Source: Saxidomus purpurata (taxonomy: Eukaryota; Mollusca; Bivalvia; Venerida; Veneridae). Taken from it: a stretch of DNA of 64,000 bases. Below the pieces are notes generated by a model. That model made no database searches, had not been told where the DNA came from, and saw only the letters and a program-made list of their open reading frames with translations. The DNA is taken from positions 12,538,561 through 12,602,560 of the forward strand of contig JAFMSR010000017.1 of the NCBI GenBank assembly GCA_022818135.1, in the 5' to 3' direction. The position numbers and the translations under genes are program-made. Position 1 is the first letter of the stretch. Every line of letters starts with the position of its first letter. Shown here piece after piece: positions 12,411 through 23,699 of this stretch.

Positions 12411-12634
12411 AATTTATACTAATTTATTTATTCTCGATTGCGAAACAAGTTCTTACAACTTATATTAATCGCTCTCGAGACTCATTCCAGATGGAATCAA
12501 CCTCGAAGAGATAGAGACAATGTTGAATAATTTGTGTCTTTCCTAAGGACACTACCGACATGACGATGGTAGGGATTGAACACGGGGTCTTTCAAGCCTG
12601 AGGCGAACGCACTACCACTGCGCCACGGCGGCTC
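12411..12634 (-). mobile_element. tRNA-derived SINE, minus strand
   Basis: Read on the minus strand, the head GCCGCCGTGGCGCAGTGG has a tRNA-type A box and GTGTTCAATCCC a B box. These are followed by a body and a tail containing CGAGAGCGATTAATATAAGT, then TTTCGCAATCGA and AATAAATAAATTAGTATAAA. The same tail ends the SINE at 62281-62560, so both belong to one family or share one LINE-type tail. It does not fold into a functional tRNA. Confidence 0.8.
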
Positions 12635-12857
12635 CACTGAACTATACATTAATATTAACCGCTGAAAAAATACATATTATTACGGGATTGATTTAATGGT
12701 TATTTATGAAAACAGTACATTTTTGTCCATGAATACTTAATGTTATCTCCAATTTAATGTCTGCGTACGGTTTCCGCCCGAATCTTCAGTACCCAGGCTA
12801 TTGCACGGCTATATGTACCCTGTATTCAATATGGTTTAAAGTTGCAGTGTTGGGCTT

Positions 12858-13003
12858 CTATCTTTGCGTCGGCGTATGTAATTGGGCACAGCGGCTATCT
12901 TTGCGTCAGCGTATGTAATTGGGCACAGCGGCTATCTTTGCGTCAGCATATGTAATTGGGCACAGCGGCTATTTTTGCGTCGGCGTATGTAATCGGGCAC
13001 AGC
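12858..13003. repeat. 37-bp minisatellite, 4 units
   Basis: CTATCTTTGCGTCAGCGTAT followed by GTAATTGGGCACAGCGG repeats four times, with starts near 12858 and 12895 confirming the 37-bp period. It is more GC-rich than its surroundings. Confidence 0.93.
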
Positions 13004-13827
13004 TTCCACACTTTCTTAAATTTCAAGTATAGTAAAAGACTTGTCGCCGTGTTTGTAAAAATATTTTGAGTACAAGTTAATGCTCATTTCCAAATCATGC
13101 TCAATTAATATGAATTATAATCAAGATGCATCTACTTACAAAGTCAGGATTCAGAACAATAGCCAGATTGTCTGTTCTTGAGCTTATGTATCTTTATATT
13201 AAAGCCAACTTTGTTAATAAACATAACTTGATTTTACTTCATATTACTTTAGCAAAATTTCATGCTCGGCATGAATCAATATACATTTATAAGCACGGGC
13301 AAAACAGTTATTGACCATTGCTAATGTGATTTGATACAACATTTCAAATAGTGCGAATTCTTAGTGTTTATAATGTACATGTCTTTTAATGGTAAGGTAA
13401 TTTCAATACCATGTTCCACTGTCATTTTGACTAATGGTGTAAAAGCAATCCAAAGCTAACATCGTTCGAATGTCGTTAGGCAGTTTGTTTATCTGTAGGG
13501 GTCGAGTTTTCTGACTTTCTCTCTTCCTTGCAACAGTTATACAAGTATTCGATAATATCTAAACGACAACAATGTGACAATTGTTTTCTGTGGCTTTTCT
13601 AAAAGTAAGATGACATAGTCTTATGCTTTCGAATAGATATCTCGCCCGATACTTGGCGTTCACTTGAATATTTTTAATCTAAAAAAATGCCCTGAAATGT
13701 ATTATATTCTCGTATGTGTCAAATACATGATATGATGCAGCAATCCAAACTTTATCTTTCATTATGAATTTGTTGGTTTTTCGTAGGATGGTTCGTTTCT
13801 AAAGTGACTGCTAGATAAATAAGCGGT
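13004..13827. other. No gene seen
   Basis: AT-rich sequence without a supported feature. Confidence 0.4.
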
Positions 13828-14077
13828 TGATTGATTGATTCATTGATTGATTCATTGATTGATTCATTGATTGATTCATTGATTGAGTGAGTGAGTGAGT
13901 GAGTGAGTGAGTGAGTGAGTGAGTGAGTGAGTGAGTGAGTGAGTGAGTGAGTGAGTGAGTGAGTGAGTGAGTGAGTGAGTGAGTGAGTGAGTGAGTGAGT
14001 GAGTGAGTGAGTGAAGTGAAGTGAAGTGAAGTGAAGTGAAGTGAGTGAGTGAGTGAGTGAGTGAGTGAGTGAGTGAG
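13828..14077. repeat. Compound tetranucleotide microsatellite
   Basis: Four blocks follow one another: GATTGATTCATT units (13828-13887), about 31 perfect GAGT units, six GAAGT units (about 14013-14041), and nine more GAGT units to 14077. The pentamer block inside the tetramer run looks like a one-base insertion that was itself amplified. The Thr-His-Ser-Leu open frame opposite is an artefact. Confidence 0.97.
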
Positions 14078-15354
14078 AACACTTTCAGAACCCTATCAAA
14101 TATCTTTGGACCTTGAAAGGCCTAACAATATTAGTTCTAGAACTGAGAAGTTATAGATAAGGTCATAACATAAACCCAAGGCTGACAGATATGCTGATGG
14201 CAATGTCCTACAGAAAGGGGAAACCATACTAGACTACAGGTCTTTCTTTCTATAGTTAAATCTCTGCTATATTTTTATCTGGGATTAGGTGAAAGGTGTC
14301 AATGAAAGGATTGGTATTTGCTGTAATTAAACAGTTTCTAAAATAAAACAACGCTCACTCATTTGTTATCCTTATGTCTATCCTAATCGTAACTAATACG
14401 TACATTCCCACTTGTTTCTAGACAACGTTCATATTTTGCGATCAATCTGTGAACTTAACTTTATACCCCCAGAATAGGCAAAGAAGCGATCTTCGCATTG
14501 AAACTAGAACTATTTGTATACTATGTCAATTATAGGAACGAACTTTCAACTTTTATTTCATTGGGTTAGTGTATGACCAATGCGTTATAAGATCTTCGTC
14601 TTTACAGTTTATGTCCTCCTATTGAAGATTCACTGGATTTGATAGATATATTTTCATTTCTATCTGCCAATAACAGAAATAATTCAGCATAATTTATCCC
14701 CTTACGATTTTCTCAACACCTTCTTTGTGTTTTAACATCTTCCTTGATTTTGAGAGGTAATACAATTTTAAAAGCCTAAATTGGATGGGATGTTGTTTTT
14801 GTTGTTTCTTTTCTTTGTTACTATTGAACTCCTAACACCATGTTATTTGACTCATTCTGTTTGTATACATGTATGTCAACAGTATCAGCATCTTCCACTG
14901 GTATTCCCCGATGTAACACTGTATTTTAAATTTACAACCATAAAGTCGACGGCACATTTATCCCAGTAGAGGAACGATAATCCATTTTATTTTGTCGCAA
15001 TATTAGAGGAAACTGGAATTTCAAGATATGGAGAAATTTTATAAGTAGAAACTGCCAGTATCAGAAACCATCTAAGTGTACTTCTGTATTAATTTATATG
15101 GTTACTAAATTTGAACCTTTTTTATTTTTTGTCTGGTACATTCGTCAAAATGGGAGAGCAATTATACCTGCCAGTTCTTGAAATATCGATGTTTTAGAAA
15201 GTAACATAACCGTTTCGATGTACAAAAACTGTAATCAACAACGCGTTAAACAAATATGAATTTCATTAATAAACTGAAATTTCAAGATTCTGTTCTTACA
15301 CAATTACAGAATCATTAGCACAGAATAGGACAAAAAAAATATTTTTATAGAATA
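14078..15354. other. No gene seen
   Basis: AT-rich sequence. TATATTTTCATTTCTATCT near 14645 also occurs near 40321, with weak similarity around it, so a diverged duplication is possible. No exon is supported. Confidence 0.35.
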
Positions 15355-15538
15355 CAATAAACTCCGTATAAAACGACTTCGGATATAGCGAAAATCCGGA
15401 TATAAGAAACAAATATTTTCGGCTCTATTTGTTTCTTTATTTATTTTATATGAAAATGACATACGGATATAACAAACTCCGGATATAACGAACACATTTA
15501 AATGGTACGAAGGAGTTCGTAATAAACGGAGTTTACTG
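15355..15538 (-). mobile_element. Complete pogo/Tigger-like MITE, TA-flanked
   Basis: The element of about 184 bp has inverted ends CAATAAACTCCGTATAAAAC and CAGTAAACTCCGTTTATTAC and is flanked by TA on both sides (15353-15354 and 15539-15540). Subterminal copies of GGATATAACGAAC occur at both ends. This fits Tc1/mariner insertion at TA, pogo-like by its ends. It has no coding capacity. A truncated relative lies at 409-530. Confidence 0.75.
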
Positions 15539-15729
15539 TAAGTTGTATGTCCATGATACATCATACCGTGATACAAGATTGACTTTCTGTATCACTTTTA
15601 TACTTTTTATACTCATTACTGGTTGACGAACTGTTATTCAAAAGATCGGACGGTTGTAATAAAAAACCTACCTCCCACAAGAGGAAACAAACGCTACTTA
15701 CTTTAATGGTTCTAACAGATTGTTGTTGC

Positions 15730-15965
15730 TGTTTTGTATGGGTTCAAGCCCGTTTCAACCGCATTGCATTCACTTGAATGGACCGGCGGGCATTTTACAT
15801 AACCATTTTTCCTTAGACCAGTTCTAGAACCCTGTTCTCTGTCTGTAACTAATCAAGACTCATGACCGTTAGCAGGGCTCGAGTCAATGACCCGCAATCA
15901 ATGAGAGGTTACAGTGATTTCAAGTCAGCAACTCTTAGACTAACCACTCGACCATGGAGGCAGCC
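15730..15965 (-). mobile_element. SINE with a tRNA-Ser(UGA)-like head, minus strand
   Basis: On the minus strand the head reads GCCTCCATGGTCGAGTGG (A box), then CTGACTTGAAATCAC. The latter matches the anticodon arm of tRNA-Ser with anticodon TGA. A degenerate B box GACTCGAGCCC follows, then a body with no tRNA character. The acceptor stem does not close, so this is a retroposon and not a tRNA gene. The tail boundary near 15730 is approximate. The tail does not obviously match the other SINEs here. Confidence 0.65.
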
Positions 15966-18495
15966 TCTGTTAAATATTCAAAGATGTGATCAAGAATTGT
16001 TCGGTCCCATTGGTTATTTCCTTGAAAGCTATTAGAACTTAACCTCGGTGTCTATCCGGAAATGGAGACGACGTTTTATTTATTATAAATATACCTTTAT
16101 GACAGCTAAGCTTTGCATATTGCTATTTTCGGGTTGTAGAGAAAATTGCAGGTTTATGTAATTCATTCCATAAGTCGTGAACTGTCAACGCGCCAATGCC
16201 ACAAACAACAAAAATTTACATCGATCGTTGGTTTAATTATCACAAAAACTATCGCAAACTACGTAAAAACGCAAGCGATACTGTTCTAGATGCCATAAAA
16301 TAATCGCTGCGTGTAATATTTTCATTATGAAAGCATAAATGCTTAAGTGCTTTCTGTCATAAGTTACTTAAGTGTGTATTTTTTTTCTACTAGAATCACG
16401 TATATCATTGAATAAAAGCGAATAAAATGCGACAATATCGGAAGAAGAATTGCTGAGAACGTACAGATAGCCAAAAGAGACTAAAGTAGTGTCAATCTGA
16501 TTAGGACTTCCTACACTGTTGTAAGATCGTGTTCTTCTGTCAGATTATAGAAGCAGTTTTTAATCATATTATGATGTAAATGGAGCCGTTGCTAAGACTC
16601 TGTAATGCTTTATCTTTGATTTTTGTATGAATGAATAATGAGATGATAGGTAATCAAAAGGTGAGATATTCCATATCATGCAAAACCTCTTACGCAATAT
16701 TGGTTTTTAGCCAATCGTGTTGCGCTATGTCCATGTGAGTGTTGAAATAATTAAAATTCATGAGTTTGATAATGTGGTGATGCCATGAAAATGTTTTAGT
16801 CTTCTTTTAAATGCAAATGTATCTGTACGCTGTGTTAAATATTATGATTAAAGAAAAACTGTTAGAGAATATTTCTGAATATCTATAGTGATTTCGAGTG
16901 AGTGACCCAACGATAAAGTAAATGTAAGTACATGGATACAGCGAGCGTGAAGAGGTACATGTATAGCTAAGGTTAGTAGATAACCATATGCACATATGTG
17001 GCCACTATCTGCTTCGAATGAAGTTATCACTATCATTGTCATTGTCATTGTCACTGTCATTGTCATTATTATTATTATTATTATTATTATTGTTATTATT
17101 ATTGTATAAAACTTTTTATTGAAAAGTTTTTTAAATTTAATATCGAGCAAATATACAAACGGTCATTGAAATGTATGAAATGTTTGATATGCCTGTAAGG
17201 AAAACAACTTGGTACGAGTGCGTCTCCAATATCAGCGTCGGCATTTGGCATTCAGTCAGTGGTATCTGTAGTCCTTTTACGTTCAAGAGAACAATACGCA
17301 CACATAGGTGTTGATAAAGACATCAAATATTCATAACACCGTTACATATCTGAATTAAGATAGACTGCACACGTCGAAAGGTTGGCTTTTGCGCATCAAA
17401 TATTTAATACTTAATGTCTAGAAATTATCTGCTTGCAAGTTACTGTTATCAAAATATGATAAAACTGCCGTGAGCTTTAAACAGTGCATGTGTAATTAAT
17501 TGAAATGTTTTGAAAATCACAATCTGCTACAAAGCAGCAACGGTATGGAAAACTCTTAAATCTTTTAAGATAAGGGCTCGTCAGAAAAAGTTGAACGAGT
17601 ATTCAATTTGATATTCCTTTTATTAGCAAGAGAAGAAATAAAAAGAAACCTTACACGGAAGCTGAAGAATCAATGTCTGACTAAAGTATGGCCAAAGAAG
17701 TTCTTCACGATATTAAATATAATTAACATTTTATACAGATTCATAAAATTATCTAAATTTTGGCTTGGGTAAAAGTTATATCCTCACAAGTAGTAATCAG
17801 TGCTAAATGTAATCTTTAAAACATAATGGTCATTCTGAAGTGTCATTTTGAAGCGTACTATTTCTTACGTGTATATAATAACTTTATGATAATAGTTTAT
17901 TTTGTTTCCTCTTTAGAAAATCGGGAGGGGGGATCCATGTCATACTTTATATTACAAATTCATTTTTTTTTCACTTAACAAAAGTAAGGTATCTTAAGAT
18001 GTTTTTGCCATGTGAAAAAAAAATCCTTAGTATTGCCTTTGATAAAACGATAATAAAGGTTATCGATTATTCTTATGATCCGACAGTGCCTAACGCTAGA
18101 CAACGCTAACAATCATTCTTTATCTCCGTTCATATGCTAAACGAAACATTTGAAAAGGTTGGAATATCTACTGTATCCTACTATATCTACTTTTAATCAA
18201 GATTATGATTGGCCATCAATATTTATAAAGGTACTACATGTTTTTCATTTCATTTGAAAGCATTTACAATCTCTTGACAGTGTTTAAACTTCTTGAAGTT
18301 GACTGCTTCAGTTTAAGACCGGAACTCGCATGAAAAATGATTGCGTTCATACTGAGTAAATTATATTTTGAAATTTTCAAGACAGTTATTTTTGTGGACT
18401 TGTGAGATTTCATTTTCGAGTATTTGAATCCCGGAACGGGAAACATGAAAAGGAATCTTCCATTTATTGTCCTATTATACTTTTGGTCTAAGTAT
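15966..18495. other. No gene; one microsatellite
   Basis: AT-rich sequence. The only clear feature is a CATTGT/ATT microsatellite at 17030-17103. The 100-codon minus-strand frame at 16848-17150 runs through that microsatellite and is not credible as a gene. Confidence 0.4.
17030..17103. repeat. (CATTGT)n-(ATT)n compound microsatellite
   Basis: Six CATTGT-like hexamers are followed by about 13 ATT units with one ATTGTT interruption. Confidence 0.95.
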
Positions 18496-19263
18496 GATAC
18501 AGCTCCTTTCGAATACAGCTCCCGGGGAGCTGTATTCGGTGCGTTTCAACGAATATAGCTCCCAAAATCTAATGGGAGCTGTATTCGGGGTTCTTGTACC
18601 TTTTTTCGAATAGAACGACCCAGTGACCCGTTGCAACAAAGACGTATCATTCGTTTATACAAATACGCGGCAACGAATTTATAATAGAATAACAAGGATC
18701 CATGCCGCTATTCAGGATGCAGTACTTAGTCCTGGGATGTCTGTCTTTTAGTCCGCACGTATAAGGCGGACAGTTGAATGAAAATTTGAAGTTTAATTAC
18801 TTTTTGCTGGTATAGAAGAATTATTTTCTTTCAATAAACCATCATTGTTTTCATGTTTGTGGCGATAGCACTGTTAGCACATAAGGCAAAACAAATGTTG
18901 AAGCTCATGAAGCTCATACACATCAGGGTTTACGGCCTGACAGACGGACAGATAAGACAACAGACAGTATAGGACAACAGACAGATGGTGGGACAAATAG
19001 ACGGACAGAATAGATGTAAACTGCGATATATTGAACATGTGTTTTAGGCAATTAAGGTTCCTCATTTCTATTTGTGTACAGTTTTAACATAGGGTTCATG
19101 GTTCTTTATACATGTATATTCTAATAATGCAAACATAGGGAGCTTTATTCGAATTTGCATATGCTTCACTTCGAATACAGCTCCGCTATACCAAGGGAGC
19201 TGTATTCGTTAATGCGCACCAAATACAGCTCACCGGGGAGCTGTATTCGAAAGGAGCTGTATC
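18496..19263. mobile_element. 768-bp foldback element with hairpin ends
   Basis: The first about 68 bases and the reverse complement of the last about 68 are nearly identical. Both begin GATACAGCTCCTTTCGAATA, continue CAGCTCCC, and later carry GGTGCG and AACGAATA. Each end is built from two hairpins of the motif GAATACAGCTCC; the left one, at 18510-18538, has 14-bp perfect arms around one base. The interior (about 18600-19140) is non-coding and contains a CAGACAG-rich tract. No target-site duplication is apparent. This is a non-autonomous foldback DNA element of a family I do not recognise. Confidence 0.75.
18938..19014. repeat. ACAGACAG-rich simple tract
   Basis: Imperfect CAGACGGACAGATA and ACAACAGACAG units lie inside the foldback element. 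It could be a decayed minisatellite internal to the element. Confidence 0.6.
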
Positions 19264-19897
19264 CGGTGTTACACACGTTTCTGGGGTATATGTATACATG
19301 TACGGGGAGAGGTAAGGTTATAGATAGTAATAGATGTATGCAAAATAAGTTTAGAGTACAAAACCATGTGTTAAAAAGTGTCCATATTTCTGAGCCAGTA
19401 CTGCAAAATAAGTTCCTTTAAACTGCGTGCTTGTATGAGATAACTTTTCAACTGCTACCCCACAGGCGATTGTAGCGTACCTGGGACCTAACCAGTCCGT
19501 TTTAGTTAATAAAAGCCTAGATAATATATATCAATAAAAAGGTAAACAACACCGTTTACACATCGATTCAGTTTCAGCCTCAATTACTTCATATAGAATA
19601 ATGCATATTTATTAAAACCTATTGCATATATAGCCTCAGCATTTATATTTTCCGTAAAAGTTTACTTCAAGGCCCAAATGAAGGCCAATTTTACGTCTTG
19701 TGTGACATACATTTTACTTAAGCAGATGCTGAAACAGGAACTCTGAAATCGGTTTCTTCTACAGTATAGAAAGCTCAATGTCCTGGTAGAGTAATATACC
19801 GGAAGTATGTAAATTTATAGACCGGAAGTCATTCAGTAAACATACTTTCTACAAACATCCAAAAATAGCCAAATTCGTGTAAATTTGCATAAAAATA

Positions 19898-20190
19898 CTC
19901 TTATGGATTTGTTTTGAGTGTAATCTCAGCCGAGCTGACTTCGCATTAATAACTAGCAAATGTTTAGACTTCAATTTTTATACATGATGCATGACAATTG
20001 CGGCATTTGTCTTTTATTTTATTGACTATACGTCAGACACGGCTCTTATGGATTTGTTTAGAGTGTAATCTAAGCCGAACTGACCTCGCATTAATGACTA
20101 ACAAATATTGTTTAGACCTCAAATTTTATGCTTGATGCATAACAAATGCGGCATTTGTCTTTCATTGTATTGGCGATACGTCAGACATGG
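19898..20190. repeat. Tandem duplication, unit about 145 bp
   Basis: CTCTTATGGATTTGTTT, GAGTGTAATCT, GCGGCATTTGTCTTT and ATACGTCAGACA occur in the same order in both units. The units start at 19898 and 20043. The copies differ by substitutions and small indels, suggesting an older duplication. No coding frame spans both. Confidence 0.9.
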
Positions 20191-21079
20191 CTTAATGATT
20201 GAGGCCAATCTAGGGTCTATAACTATCATCAACATTGTCAGTAGTGGAACTTCATCTTAATTTTACAAACTATGTCTATTCTAATAATGTTCATCTTAAC
20301 GCTAAAAACAGACATTCTATTTTCTTCTGACACAGTCCTTCATTGCATAAAATACTGCGGCCGAACCATGATTAAGAGTAATGTATTAAGGCGCATTATG
20401 TACTCAGAATTATTCACTTCTGGATAGGGTACTGTCGAACATATGCTACAGAATTGTTCGCTTTTCTCCAGCAGTTCCCCTGAGAAATGATTTGTAATCA
20501 AGAAATCCTGTTCTTTATGATTCTTTGAATTGTAAATTGCAGACAAGAAGAAAAATGCGATATTAGATATTGACGAAAAATGATGTCAAGAACCTGTGTA
20601 CTAGACCATCGATATGCAATGTGATAAAGCATACATACTAATGATCATTATCTGACCTCATCAATTGTAAAAGGTACAGCGGTTGTATGCAAAATTGTCA
20701 GGTAAACTTAAAAAATATACCAGTATAAAAAAAATCGTTTTTGAGCATATTTTACTGGTATAAATGACAAAGATTCCCTTTCTTATCAAATTGTAAATGC
20801 ATGTTCATTGCAAAATGTGTTAGCTATCTAGAAACACTCTATAAGCGTCGTACAAAGCTTGCACCCGATTAAATAGGGGACAGTTTTTATTGAGCAGACT
20901 AAGTTTCGCATGTCATATTGACCCCTATTGTAAACTGGTCTAAACACTATCTCTTTTAACACATCTGAAAGACTCCACACCTATCAAACACAAAATTATT
21001 ATTATGCTATAGCATGTTTGTCTTAACTTACATTTTACTACCGGTACATATTGCTGTTGAAATTATAACTATTCTACAA
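20191..21079. other. No gene seen
   Basis: AT-rich sequence with no supported exon or repeat. Confidence 0.35.
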
Positions 21080-21350
21080 AAAAAAATCTTCTCGAACTCT
21101 TCGACCTTTCGATCAGGCAAAATTATGACAGTTTTCCCAGCGGTGTTAATGCAGCGTTAAATGTGTCTGTGATCAATCTGAAACTGTTAGTCTATGTTTC
21201 ATTAGCGAACTAACTAGAAATGCTCAAACCTGGCTAACTAACAAAATGGACGTCACATTTTACACATGTTACAACTATCTATAAGATCAAAGGATGACGT
21301 GGGTAAGAAAGCAAACTCTGTATACCGCACTTGAAAAGAAAATTTTAACA
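21080..21350. repeat. Segmental duplication block A, copy 1
   Basis: CGACCTTTCGATCA, GTTTTCCCAGC, TTAATGC, TTCATTAGCGAAC and a following ACATGTTA also occur in this order at about 30595-30870. The similarity is spread over some 250 bases with many substitutions, so it is an old duplication and not a transposon end. There is no open frame. Confidence 0.7.
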
Positions 21351-21364
21351 GTTATTTTAACAAT

Positions 21365-21590
21365 AAATTCTTTCAAATATTCCTCAGGGAATAACAAGTA
21401 GTAACTGGGTTTTTTTCTATTTAAAACAACTCTTTGATTCAACCTTTCGGCAATATTGCCTTTTTCAAGAAATGTGTCTGCACTTTTACAATTTACATGT
21501 AATTGTGCAGACAAATTTCTTGAAAAAGGCAGTATTGCAGAAAATTTGAATTAAAGAATTATTTAAACAGTATTCAATAATAACTGTTCA
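21365..21590. mobile_element. Foldback element family A, copy 2
   Basis: AACAACTCTTTGATTCAA, CGGCAATATTGCC and TTTTTCAAGAAATGTGTCTG form the left arm. The right arm carries CAGACAAATTTCTTGAAAAA, GGCAGTATTGC and TTGAATTAAAGAAT. The arms are over 60 bp each around a short centre with ATGTAATT. Left of the arm is TTTCAAATATTCCTCAGGGA, matching inverted sequence right of copy 3. It is non-coding; the minus-strand frame at 21287-21514 is incidental. Confidence 0.85.
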
Positions 21591-21689
21591 GTTTCTTAGA
21601 ATCCATTCTATATTTTGACATATTCATGAACCATGTCTCTTTTCCTACTAGGTTAAGCAGATATTGCTTCTCCAATTTTGACGATATCA

Positions 21690-22260
21690 CTTTAATTACA
21701 TTTTTTGGTCGAATAGTTTACAAAACAATCAATTTTTAATCGCTGACTGGCGACACTAATATGTCACTTAAATTCACTCTTGAAAATGCATTCCTGAAAA
21801 TATGCCATAAGTTGTAAACCTTATGAGCAATCCTTCAAATTTGGTCTGCGAGTAGTCAACCAAAAGAGTAAACATTCATTGCATGGAACTAGATTAATTT
21901 CAACAAAATAAGGCGTTTTAACTATTCGTTATATTTTTGTTATCAAAACACTGATGCCTGTATTATAATGTACTATAAAATTATCAGCCAAGAGTGCAGA
22001 CGTGTCCTGTCTACATAAGCCAATTATATTGATTCCCTTAATGAAATTAGATAATTTAAAATAAGATGATGCAATAAAGATAAATAACATACATATAGCA
22101 TAATTTGTAGATAGTTATCGTGGTAGACTATGCATGGAATCTAAATCACTGTACCACCACTGCCTATATATCTCCCATCCCTTACCAATTAGGAAAATGG
22201 TACTGTAATGCAAACATATATAAACTTGTCTGGAAGTGATATACATATTTACGTTTCCAT
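21690..22260. repeat. Segmental duplication block B, copy 1
   Basis: Ordered matches to 22815-23690 include TTTTTAATCGCTGACTG, CCTGTATTATAA-type sequence, CTACATAAGCCAATTATATT, GATTCCCTTAATGAAATT, GATGCAATAAAGATAAA, CTAAATCACTGTACCACCAC and CCCTTACCAATTAGGAAAAT. A weaker third match (AATCACTGTAAAATCACTG) is at about 31000-31090. The block looks non-coding. Confidence 0.75.
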
Positions 22261-22440
22261 ATACAATCAATTAACTAGGGAAATATGCATCCTATGCTGT
22301 ATTTTGTCTACAACCCCATTTGTAGTTAATTATATACTTATTTATTTTAGCTCGGTTGTAAATAAAACTTGTAGCTCATCGAGTCTATCTCGAGTCCGAT
22401 TCCCTGAAAAGCCCGTATACATTTTTAGGAGGTATAAGGA

Positions 22441-22530
22441 GGTACGGTGGTGACCCCAGTGGGGCTCGAACCCACAACTTACGGGATGAGCAGTAGACAC
22501 TCATCCTCGGTACCCAGGTTATTCACACCA
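22441..22530 (-). mobile_element. tRNA-derived relic, minus strand
   Basis: On the minus strand CTCATCCCGTAAGTTGTG is followed by GGGTTCGAGCCCCACTGG, which contains a perfect B box (GGTTCGAGCCC). There is no convincing A box or closing acceptor stem. It sits between the two copies of segmental block B, so it probably inserted after that duplication. Likely a SINE head or tRNA pseudogene. Confidence 0.5.
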
Positions 22531-22814
22531 TTTATATTCCGTAATAGACCGTGGGTTCCGACGATGTAGACACTTAATCTCGTCACTACTTTTCCCCTTA
22601 AATCCCTATTTGTAATGCATATACAAGAGTTGTAATCGAAGATTTATCCACTAATGGTGATAAGTGAAATCTGATAATAAACGACACAGGCATTTCTTTA
22701 TAATAAAAGAAGCTAACATTTTACAAACTATTGATAAACCATTTTCAATATATTAACGCTGGGAGAGACGTTAAATCTTTAAAGACTGAGTTTGTTTAAT
22801 GCATTTTGAGCAAG

Positions 22815-23690
22815 AATGTCAAATTCTTCATTTTGTTTTTAAATCGCTAACTGCCTATACTAATATGTTATTGAAAAAACATTTTGAACAAATCTTGAAT
22901 ATATTCCAAAGGGTGTAAATTGTATGTGCTATCCCTAAAAATCAGCAAAAAGCTTGTAATAAATGTTCCATCTGAATTACATAGAAATAGGTAAACCTCT
23001 ACAAATTGTAGTGTGGTTTTTTTTGTGAATTTCATTGTCAACTTTATCATATTAATTACTTATCATTTATGTTGCAAAGTGATGATTGTACTCAACTCAA
23101 CTCAACTCAACATCCATTTTATTTCTGTCAGGTTACATTATATAACAACATGACAATAACAGGTATAAATGTACATAAAATGTGGGTATTGACATAATGG
23201 GGACAGTTGTTACTTAATTATACAAATTCTACAGTACGTCTTAGAATAAAAAGAATAGTTATACGTAATTAATTTAGTTACAATGATACAATATTTTTTT
23301 AATTTTTAAGTTCTCTTTCGTAAAATTCCAAAGATTGTGGCCTTTCTTTCAGACAGGAAGGTCGCAAAGCTGGAGTGATTTAAGAAAAAACTATAAACCG
23401 TATAAACTTATCAATCCAGAATGCAAGCCTGTCCTGTGTGCATAAGCCACTTATATTAATTCCCTTAATGAAATTGGATAATTAAGATGCAATAAAGATA
23501 AAAAAACTTAATTTTTGTAGTTATCGCATTCTAAATCACTGTAAAATCACTGCCTATATATATTATCAAGTATATATCTCATCCCTTACCAATTAGGAAA
23601 ATCGTACTGTAATGCCAAAATATATAGTGGGTCGTAAAGAAAATTGTCTGTACATGTTAACAATATTTGTATTGCCATATACAATCAAAT
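22815..23690. repeat. Segmental duplication block B, copy 2
   Basis: Same ordered motifs as the copy at 21690-22260: TTTTTAAATCGCTAACTG, CATAAGCCACTTATATT, AATTCCCTTAATGAAATT, GATGCAATAAAGATAAA and CCCTTACCAATTAGGAAAAT. It is split by a LINE-like insertion at 23090-23400 that copy 1 lacks. Thus the duplication is older than the insertion. Confidence 0.75.
23090..23400 (-). mobile_element. 3' end of a LINE-like retroelement, minus strand
   Basis: On the minus strand the segment ends in AATAAAATGGATG followed by about four TTGAG units (23090-23112 on the plus strand). Microsatellite-like tails of this kind are typical of some non-LTR elements. Near its other end (about 23300-23381) a minus-strand frame reads ITPALRPSCLKERPQSLEFY, then EREL, then a stop. 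That could be the C-terminus of its last protein. It interrupts the block B duplication, which supports insertion. Family not determined. Confidence 0.5.
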
Positions 23691-23699
23691 TTCTAGGGA

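Noticed and set aside
13876..14082. 68-codon Thr-His-Ser-Leu open frame
   Set aside because: It is the translation of a GAGT microsatellite.
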